Positions 6,525 through 11,077 of a stretch of 11,077 nucleotides of DNA are shown here, piece by piece. The DNA is from Casp-actino8 sp040381935 (GTDB taxonomy: Bacteria; Actinomycetota; Acidimicrobiia; Acidimicrobiales; Ilumatobacteraceae). Both the position numbers and the translations under genes were made by a program. Position 1 is the first letter of the stretch. Every line of letters begins with the position of its first letter. A model generated the notes under the pieces. The model was not told the DNA's origin. It did not search any database and worked only from the letters and a program-made list of their open reading frames with translations. The stretch is taken from the NCBI GenBank assembly GCA_040381935.1, contig JBEIGJ010000067.1, positions 1-11,077 of the forward strand, written 5' to 3'.

Positions 6525-6611
6525 GGCGGAAGGGGTGGGATTCGAACCCACGGAGGCTTGCACCTCACACGCTTTCCAAGCGTGCCGATTCGGCCGCTCT
6601 CGCACCCTTCC
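6524..6611 (-). tRNA. tRNA-Ser, anticodon GGA (reads UCC/UCU)
   Basis: Complete class II tRNA on the minus strand. The acceptor GGAAGGG pairs fully with CCCTTCC, and the D-stem is CGA/TCG. The anticodon stem CACGC/GCGTG closes the loop TTGGAAA with anticodon GGA. The long variable arm GAGG/CCTC marks serine, and the T-arm is GTGGG/CCCAC with loop TTCGAAT. Discriminator G is followed by an encoded CCA (6526-6524) whose last base is also the first base of the tadA ATG. The 5' end lies 17 bases after the SRP RNA, so both are probably processed from one transcript. Confidence 0.97.
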
Positions 6612-6628
6612 AGTACCGCAAACAGACT

Positions 6629-6760
6629 CCTGCCGGATGTGGTGACGGCTAGGCAATCTGCGGCACACGAGCGAATCCGCTGAAGGCTGCTACCTTCCGG
6701 TCCTGACCTGATTCACGGGAACCCGTTGCACAGGACCCAACCGTCACCACATCCGGCAGG
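6629..6760 (-). ncRNA. ffs: Signal recognition particle RNA (4.5S type, small)
   Basis: RNA scaffold of the signal recognition particle, binding Ffh to target nascent membrane proteins. The minus strand contains the conserved S-domain core: CAGGTCAGGACC, then the GGAA tetraloop (6698-6695), then GGTAGCAGCC. The outer ends, 6741-6760 and 6629-6648, are perfectly complementary over 20 base pairs, closing one long hairpin of about 132 bases as expected for the small bacterial type lacking an Alu domain. The exact ends are inferred from that stem. It starts 22 bases after the exonuclease stop, so its promoter either lies inside the exonuclease 3' end or the genes share a transcript. No clear promoter is visible in the 22-base gap. 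Confidence 0.95.
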
Positions 6761-6782
6761 TGCCGAATGAAGCCTCGTCAGA

Positions 6783-7682
6783 CTACCGGGCGCGCCCGCC
6801 ACCCGAGACCAGAGATTCCACTTTGGAAACCAACCGTGGAGCGCCGAGTTCATCACAGATGCGGGCGAAGTCGATCGTTGGTCCCTGCCATTGCCAGTCA
6901 GGTACCGATCCCACTGGCACGGTGGTCACTGTGGTGGCCAAACGTCGAAACAACAGCGCCAGATCGCGTTGTCCGGCCAGAGTTGCCGCCAACTTGACTG
7001 CACCGCGCAGCCCAGGAACATCCCATTGACCCGGGGAATCGGGAATGTCCTCGATCCGGCGGTAACGGGTCAGCACCGCCGCAGCCGACTTTGCACCCCA
7101 CCCTTCAAGTCCAGGAAATCCATCGGCGCTATCACCGACCAAAGCGAGATAGTCAGCAATTGCTGAGGGGGGCACACCGAATTTGGAAATCACCGCATCT
7201 TCATCGATCAATCCCAATCCATCTTTGACCATCTTGCGCCGATCAATCTGCACGACTCGCTGCTTCTTGACGCATTGTCCGAGGTCCTTATCGGGGGAAA
7301 GGATTTGCACTTGCCGCACACTGGGATCAGCATCGGCCACTGCAGCAGCCGATGCCAAAGCGTCATCGGCTTCATATTCCACCATCGGCCAGACGGTCAC
7401 CCCGAGGGCAAAGAGAGCTCGCTCCATCACTGGAATCTGCTCTTTGATCTCGGGTTCCATACCTTCCGAAGTCTTGTAACCCGCCCACAGATCGTTACGA
7501 AAACTTTCGATGACGTGGTCGGAAGCCACGCCGATATGCGTCGCTCCCTCGGCCAACAAAGCAATCGTTGAATTCAGCACGCCGACTGTGGCGCCTTGGC
7601 CCGATGGTGACGAGGATCGAACGGCTTGTCCGTAGAACTGGCGATAGAGCTCATAGGTGCCATCGACGAGGTGAACGATCAT
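6783..7682 (-). CDS. Stand-alone 5'-3' exonuclease (PolI N-terminal / T5 FEN-like)
   Basis: A 299-residue flap-type nuclease equal to the 5' exonuclease domain of DNA polymerase I without the polymerase; such proteins are known beside PolI in actinobacteria. It probably trims 5' flaps in repair or Okazaki-fragment processing. Acidic metal ligands appear in family order: D7 (HLVDGTYELYR), D55 (SDHVIESFR), E104/D106/D107 (VEYEADDALA), D131/D133 (ILSPDKDLGQ), and D184/D187 (LVGDSADGFPG). The helix-hairpin-helix GLEGWGAKSAAAVL (191-204) binds DNA. Substrate-contact residues R62 and K70 are in the usual arch region. ATG 7682 is chosen because the family begins right there; frames upstream to 7790 are open but low-complexity. 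GGAG lies 2 bases before this ATG, closer than usual. The SRP RNA follows 22 bases downstream on the same strand. Confidence 0.9.
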   Translation of the reverse strand: MIVHLVDGTYELYRQFYGQAVRSSSPSGQGATVGVLNSTIALLAEGATHIGVASDHVIESFRNDLWAGYKTSEGMEPEIKEQIPVMERALFALGVTVWPMVEYEADDALASAAAVADADPSVRQVQILSPDKDLGQCVKKQRVVQIDRRKMVKDGLGLIDEDAVISKFGVPPSAIADYLALVGDSADGFPGLEGWGAKSAAAVLTRYRRIEDIPDSPGQWDVPGLRGAVKLAATLAGQRDLALLFRRLATTVTTVPVGSVPDWQWQGPTIDFARICDELGAPRLVSKVESLVSGGGRAR

Positions 7683-7830
7683 GACTCCATTCTGCACAAG
7701 GACACCACCATCACCACCCCGAACACCGCCACATCCATCGAGGTTCTTCGGTACTGCACGAATTGTTCTCTTTTCGGTCAAGATCCGCACCTCGCATCAA
7801 GCCACCACTCGGACCGACCGATAGGTCTTT
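7683..7830. promoter_or_regulatory. Divergent promoter region, exonuclease / pilB-type ATPase
   Basis: A 148-base gap between divergent starts. On the minus strand TTGACC (7779-7774 region) followed after 17 bases by TGCAGT is a weak sigma-70-like pair for the exonuclease. For the ATPase, GATAGG (7820-7825) ends 5 bases before the GTG and could give a leaderless mRNA. A TCAAGAT heptamer at 7778-7784 also occurs twice in the dnaK upstream region. All promoter assignments here are weak. Confidence 0.3.
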
Positions 7831-9066
7831 GTGACCGAGCTTGCTACTGCCTTCCCGGTTGACTCCGAACATCTCTCCGTCGTACCCATGGTGACAGGAC
7901 TGATCGAACATGGCCTACGCGCCCGCGCCTCGGATATCCACCTGGAGCCGCTCCGTGATGATGTGCGGATTCGGGTTCGCGTCGACGGAATGCTGATAGA
8001 CGTCGGCCATTTTCCCCTCGATCAGCATGTGGCTTTGGTGAGTCGTCTGAAAATCCTGGCTGGAATGAACATCGTCGAACGCCGACGGCCACAGGACGGG
8101 CAATTTTCGACCACGGTGGACGGTCGTGATGTCGATGTTCGACTGGCATCGGTTTCAACAGTGTTCGGCGAAAAGATCGTTTTGCGACTCCTCGACAAGA
8201 ACCGCACCAACAAGGGTTTATCTGATCTGGGTATGCCCACTAGCACCTACTGCACCTACAACAGTCTGATTCGCTCGCCCTTTGGCATGGTTATTTGTGC
8301 CGGGCCAACCGGTGCAGGCAAAACCACCACTTTGTACGCCTCACTGTTGGAACTCGATGCCGATCACATGAACATCACCACCATTGAGGATCCGGTGGAG
8401 TACATCTTCTCTGGGATCAATCAGATCAAAGCCAATGAACAAGCAGGACTGACTTTCGCGTCGGGCCTGCGGGCCCTCTTGCGTCAAGATCCTGATGTCA
8501 TCCTGGTGGGAGAGATTCGCGATCCGGATACGGCACGACTAGCGGTACAAGCCGCCCACACCGGTCATCTTGTGTTGTCGTCACTGCATGCCACCGATGC
8601 CACTGCTGCTCTGAATCGCTTGTTGGAGATGGATATCGAGGGGTTCTTAGTGGCCTCGTCCGTGATTGGTGTGGTCGGCCAACGTTTACTGCGACGAATG
8701 TGTACGCACTGTGCCCAACCATATTCACCCACACAAAATGAAATCGCCTTTCTCCGCACCGCTCAGGTCTTCGATCCCGATACTGCACCCGGTCGTGCAC
8801 TCGACGAGGATCACATGACTCTGTGGCGCGGCGCCGGTTGTTCGCGGTGCAGTGCAACGGGCTACCACGACCGCATTGGCATCTATGAGGTCTTGCGGAT
8901 GACCCCGCGTATCCGTTCACTCGTCACTACTCGGGCAATCGCCGAGGATATTCGGGCTCTGGCGATCGAAGAAGGAATGCGCCCTCTCGTTCGAGCAGCA
9001 GGAGATCTCATTGCCTCTCAGGTCACCACCGTCGACGAGGTGATTCGCGCCTTGTATCACTCATGA
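7831..9066 (+). CDS. pilB: Type IV pilus / type II secretion assembly ATPase (PilB/GspE type), short form
   Basis: Cytoplasmic hexameric ATPase that powers pilin polymerisation with the platform protein encoded next. It has 411 residues against about 500-570 for typical PilB/GspE. It starts at the N2 domain (SDIHLEPLRDDVRIRVRVDG, about 34-53) and lacks the N-terminal MshEN/N1 domain. The ATPase core is intact: Walker A GPTGAGKTTT (158-167), Asp box TIEDPVEY (184-191), Walker B DPDVILVGEIRD (220-231) and His box HTGHLVLSSLHAT (243-255). The zinc tetracysteine typical of assembly ATPases is C291, C294, C337 and C340, which argues against a PilT retraction motor. An in-frame stop (TAG, 7822-7824) lies two codons before the GTG, so no longer start exists in this frame. 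AGGT 4 bases before the GTG is a weak ribosome site. pilC follows after 10 bases. Confidence 0.93.
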   Translation: MTELATAFPVDSEHLSVVPMVTGLIEHGLRARASDIHLEPLRDDVRIRVRVDGMLIDVGHFPLDQHVALVSRLKILAGMNIVERRRPQDGQFSTTVDGRDVDVRLASVSTVFGEKIVLRLLDKNRTNKGLSDLGMPTSTYCTYNSLIRSPFGMVICAGPTGAGKTTTLYASLLELDADHMNITTIEDPVEYIFSGINQIKANEQAGLTFASGLRALLRQDPDVILVGEIRDPDTARLAVQAAHTGHLVLSSLHATDATAALNRLLEMDIEGFLVASSVIGVVGQRLLRRMCTHCAQPYSPTQNEIAFLRTAQVFDPDTAPGRALDEDHMTLWRGAGCSRCSATGYHDRIGIYEVLRMTPRIRSLVTTRAIAEDIRALAIEEGMRPLVRAAGDLIASQVTTVDEVIRALYHS

Positions 9067-9076
9067 GTTCTGAATC

Positions 9077-10291
9077 ATGACGCTCTTCGTCTACACCGCC
9101 GTGAATGGTGCCGGCACCCCAACATCAGGTTCACATCGCAGCCGCAGTATTGGTGAAGTCAGGCGCTGGCTCCAAGACCGCGACCAGACCCCGATCAGCA
9201 TCACCGAGAAAATCTCTCGATGGCAGTTCGAGATCACCCCGGCCAAAGCCAAACGTCAGGTTCTCCTTCACTTCACCCGCCAATTGAGCGCCTTCGTTCG
9301 TTCCGGCATCCCCCTGACCACCGCACTTGAAATCCTCCACGATGAGGCCGGTGACTCTGCTCTGCGACGAGCACTGAGTTCAATCATCAATGACATTGCC
9401 GAAGGTCAATCACTATCCGATGCTGCCGCTCGACATCGGCAGGTCTTTCCGCACTACTACGTCGGCCTCATGCGCAATGCCGAACAGACCGGACATCTTG
9501 AAGCGTCTTTGGACAGTTTGGCTATGTATCTCCAACGTGATCTCGATACGCGAGCCAGTATTAGTAGTGCTCTGGCCTACCCGGCGATTGTGGTTGTTCT
9601 TGCTCTGATCACCGTCGCCGTTCTAGCCGGCTACGTCCTTCCGCAATTCCAACCTTTGTTCGTCGAACTAGGCGCCGAGCTACCCACGCCAACGCGTGTC
9701 CTTCTCGGAGTATCGAGAATCTTCACCGACTTCATCATTTTCCCTTTCGCCGCTACGACTCTGCTGGTGGGATTCACTCTCTGGTTGATCAAGTCGAAAC
9801 GCGGGCGTCGACTTCTCGATCAATTGGCACTTCGTTTGCCCGTGGTGCGCGGTCTCGTGCACTACTTGATTCTGGAGCGGTTTTGCCGCATCTTGGCCAC
9901 CATGGTGACCGCAGGTATTGCAATACCCGACGGTATGGCGGCCGGCGCACTGACGACCAGGAATGGTGAAATGCGCGAACGATTGGAACGCGCCCGCAGC
10001 AAAGTCGAAAGCGGGCAGGGATTTGCCGGACCGCTCTCGGAAACGAAACTCTTTCCCGCCGCTGCCATCCAAATGTTTCGAGTCGGCGAAGAAACAGGAA
10101 CCTTGGAGAATCAACTGACTGCAGCAAGTGAGTACTTCGACGCCGAATTGGCTCAACGCATCCGTCGCTTCACAGCACTGTTCGAACCCGCCATGATCAT
10201 CGGTGTCGGTCTCACCGTGGGATTCGTAGCAGTGGCTTTGGTATCGGCTATGTACGGCGTCCTCGACGGAGTCAAAGAACCGCTGAATTGA
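9077..10291 (+). CDS. pilC: Type IV pilus / type II secretion inner-membrane platform protein (PilC/GspF type)
   Basis: Polytopic membrane protein that couples the assembly ATPase to pilin insertion. It has 404 residues, the usual size, with two T2SSF repeats. The first is at about 66-190 (FTRQLSAFVRSGIPLTTAL; NAEQTGHLEASL). The second is at about 268-395 (FCRILATMVTAGIAIPDGM; RVGEETGTLENQL). The paired E-x-T-G motifs (136-139 and 338-341) are family hallmarks. Membrane segments lie near 168-190, 217-238 and 372-394. The N-terminal 1-50 (FVYTAVNGAGTP) is the usual cytoplasmic opening. The start is 10 bases after the ATPase stop, indicating an operon; no good Shine-Dalgarno is seen, so translational coupling is likely. 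Its stop TGA abuts the stop of the convergent prepilin peptidase with no base between. Confidence 0.93.
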   Translation: MTLFVYTAVNGAGTPTSGSHRSRSIGEVRRWLQDRDQTPISITEKISRWQFEITPAKAKRQVLLHFTRQLSAFVRSGIPLTTALEILHDEAGDSALRRALSSIINDIAEGQSLSDAAARHRQVFPHYYVGLMRNAEQTGHLEASLDSLAMYLQRDLDTRASISSALAYPAIVVVLALITVAVLAGYVLPQFQPLFVELGAELPTPTRVLLGVSRIFTDFIIFPFAATTLLVGFTLWLIKSKRGRRLLDQLALRLPVVRGLVHYLILERFCRILATMVTAGIAIPDGMAAGALTTRNGEMRERLERARSKVESGQGFAGPLSETKLFPAAAIQMFRVGEETGTLENQLTAASEYFDAELAQRIRRFTALFEPAMIIGVGLTVGFVAVALVSAMYGVLDGVKEPLN

Positions 10292-10936
10292 TCACCATCC
10301 GCCGCTCAGTACCGACAGAGCAGAGGGCGGCAGCACAATGGTCGCCAGCGTGCCAGCGGCCAAAAAGGGACCAAAAGGCAGAGCTGTTCGTCGATCGGCT
10401 TTGGTGAGGATCAGCAGCAGCACCCCGGCCACTGCACCAAGAATGAAGCCTAAGAAAAATCCGTGCACGACCGCCCGCAGACCGAGCCACCCCAAGAACG
10501 CGCCAAGGAGCGGACTCAAGCGCACATCTCCATCACCCATTGCTCCGCGACTCATGAGATACAGGGTTCCCATTGCGATCAGCGCTCCCACTGCACCTAA
10601 CACCAATCCCCAGATTCGAAACGACTCACCGTTCACCAATGCCGACAGCGTCAACATCGGGACACCAAGAACCAAAGTGGTGTACGAAATTTCCCGTGGC
10701 AGTCGATACGTCTGCAGATCGATCAACGTGAGTACCACCAAACCAAGACACAAAAGACAAAAAGCCGCCTGAGCCATTCGTCCCGGCACTGACTCGACCA
10801 TGAGGACAAAAAGCGACGCAGTGACCAATGCGATCAAGAAGCGATGTTTCGGGCGCTGACACCATAAAGCAACGACAGCGGGAATGGCCCAGCCACACAG
10901 TGCTCCGAGACCACCGACAAGAACTAATGAATACAC
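10292..10936 (-). CDS. pilD: Prepilin peptidase (type IV leader peptidase, A24), catalytic domain only
   Basis: Membrane aspartyl protease that cleaves the leader of type IV prepilins or pseudopilins at the cytoplasmic face. It has 214 residues and is almost entirely hydrophobic, with about seven or eight membrane segments by eye. The two catalytic aspartates are D73 in LTLIDLQTYRLP and D137 in MGDGDVRL, matching the family GxGD motif; the usual lysine after it is arginine here. The N-terminal cytoplasmic methylase domain with paired CxxC motifs found in full-length PilD is absent, so N-methylation of the mature pilin is unlikely by this enzyme. The start is GTG 10936 with GAGGTG 4 bases upstream, the best ribosome site in the window. 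A TadV/CpaA-type assignment is an alternative, but the neighbours favour the PilBC system. Confidence 0.88.
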   Translation of the reverse strand: MYSLVLVGGLGALCGWAIPAVVALWCQRPKHRFLIALVTASLFVLMVESVPGRMAQAAFCLLCLGLVVLTLIDLQTYRLPREISYTTLVLGVPMLTLSALVNGESFRIWGLVLGAVGALIAMGTLYLMSRGAMGDGDVRLSPLLGAFLGWLGLRAVVHGFFLGFILGAVAGVLLLILTKADRRTALPFGPFLAAGTLATIVLPPSALSVLSGGW

Positions 10937-11039
10937 CTTTCACCTCACAGACTGCTGAACGCGTCAGTGGGGCGGGGCCGCACGGCCGTACCCCAGAAAC
11001 CCCAGATAGCCAACGTGACGGGGTGGGTTTTGGGCCCCC

Positions 11040-11074
11040 AAAAAGGCGCGGTTGGGGGGGGGCCCCACCGCGCC
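11040..11074 (-). terminator. Probable intrinsic terminator for a leftward gene beyond the window
   Basis: On the minus strand GGCGCGGT pairs with ACCGCGCC (11067-11074 with 11045-11052), extended by GGGG/CCCC across a one-base bulge. A run of five T follows at 11044-11040. This is the form of a Rho-independent terminator reading leftwards, ending a gene to the right of the window. A second inverted repeat TTTTGGG-CC-CCCAAAA (11028-11043) overlaps the T-run. The loop contains a run of nine G on the plus strand, where sequencing errors are common. Confidence 0.55.
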
Positions 11075-11077
11075 AAA

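Noticed and set aside
5962..6611. Integration site of a mobile element at the tRNA-Ser genes
   Set aside because: Serine tRNAs are common attachment sites, but there is no integrase, and the 3' repeats flank tadA as part of intact tRNA genes rather than as truncated att copies.
6525..6668. Longer TadA beginning upstream at 6668
   Set aside because: This would translate the whole tRNA-Ser(GGA) and part of the SRP RNA; TadA homology starts at 6524 or 6506.
7683..7790. Longer exonuclease starting at 7790
   Set aside because: The added 36 residues are Gly/Val-rich and precede the point where the family normally begins (HLVDGTYELYR).
7831..9066. pilB as a pseudogene truncated by frameshift
   Set aside because: All ATPase motifs are intact and no MshEN-like coding is visible in other frames upstream; a natural short form is simpler.
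10969..10995. Hairpin from the GGGGCCG / CGGCCGTACCCC segment as a terminator
   Set aside because: Pairing is interrupted and no T-run follows on either strand, unlike the element at 11040-11074.

Overview
The window looks like chromosomal DNA from an actinobacterium of moderate GC content. The DnaK N-terminus, the stand-alone 5'-3' exonuclease and the order SRP RNA, tRNA-Ser, tadA all have an actinobacterial look. Acidimicrobiia is my best guess, but it is an inference from protein style and not something I could test. No integrase, transposase, CRISPR array or phage gene is visible. The content is mostly housekeeping genes plus a compact pilus or secretion module. I do not see a clearly new multi-gene system; the unusual points are in gene arrangement and small DNA elements.

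Left part (1-4427). The 5' end of dnaK runs leftwards off the edge. A 352-base gap with palindromes and short tandem repeats separates it from a rightward amidohydrolase of the N-acyl-D-amino-acid deacylase type. That gene converges on a leftward gene for a fused ABC exporter half-transporter (membrane domain plus ATPase). The exporter gene is divergent from a rightward, probably lipid-anchored, alpha/beta-hydrolase peptidase of the tripeptidyl aminopeptidase (S33/TAP) kind (4428-5957).

Middle (5962-7682). All genes here run leftwards. In transcription order they are a 5'-3' exonuclease, the SRP RNA, tRNA-Ser(GGA), tadA (tRNA adenosine deaminase) and tRNA-Ser(CGA). Spacing is very tight: 22 bases from exonuclease to SRP RNA, 17 from SRP RNA to tRNA, a one-base overlap between the encoded CCA of tRNA-Ser(GGA) and the ATG of tadA, and 28 bases from tadA to the second tRNA. 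The second tRNA ends 4 bases from the stop of the convergent peptidase gene. The two tRNA-Ser genes are near-identical in their 3' halves.

Right part (7831-10936). A pilB/gspE-type ATPase and a pilC/gspF-type platform protein form a two-gene rightward operon. A prepilin peptidase gene lies opposite, and its stop codon directly abuts that of pilC. Together they supply the assembly motor, the membrane platform and the prepilin processing enzyme of a type IV pilus or type II secretion-like machine. Pilins, PilM-Q and PilT are not in the window. Both the ATPase and the peptidase are short forms lacking the usual N-terminal domain. The last 140 bases hold a GC-rich gap with a probable terminator for a leftward gene beyond the window.
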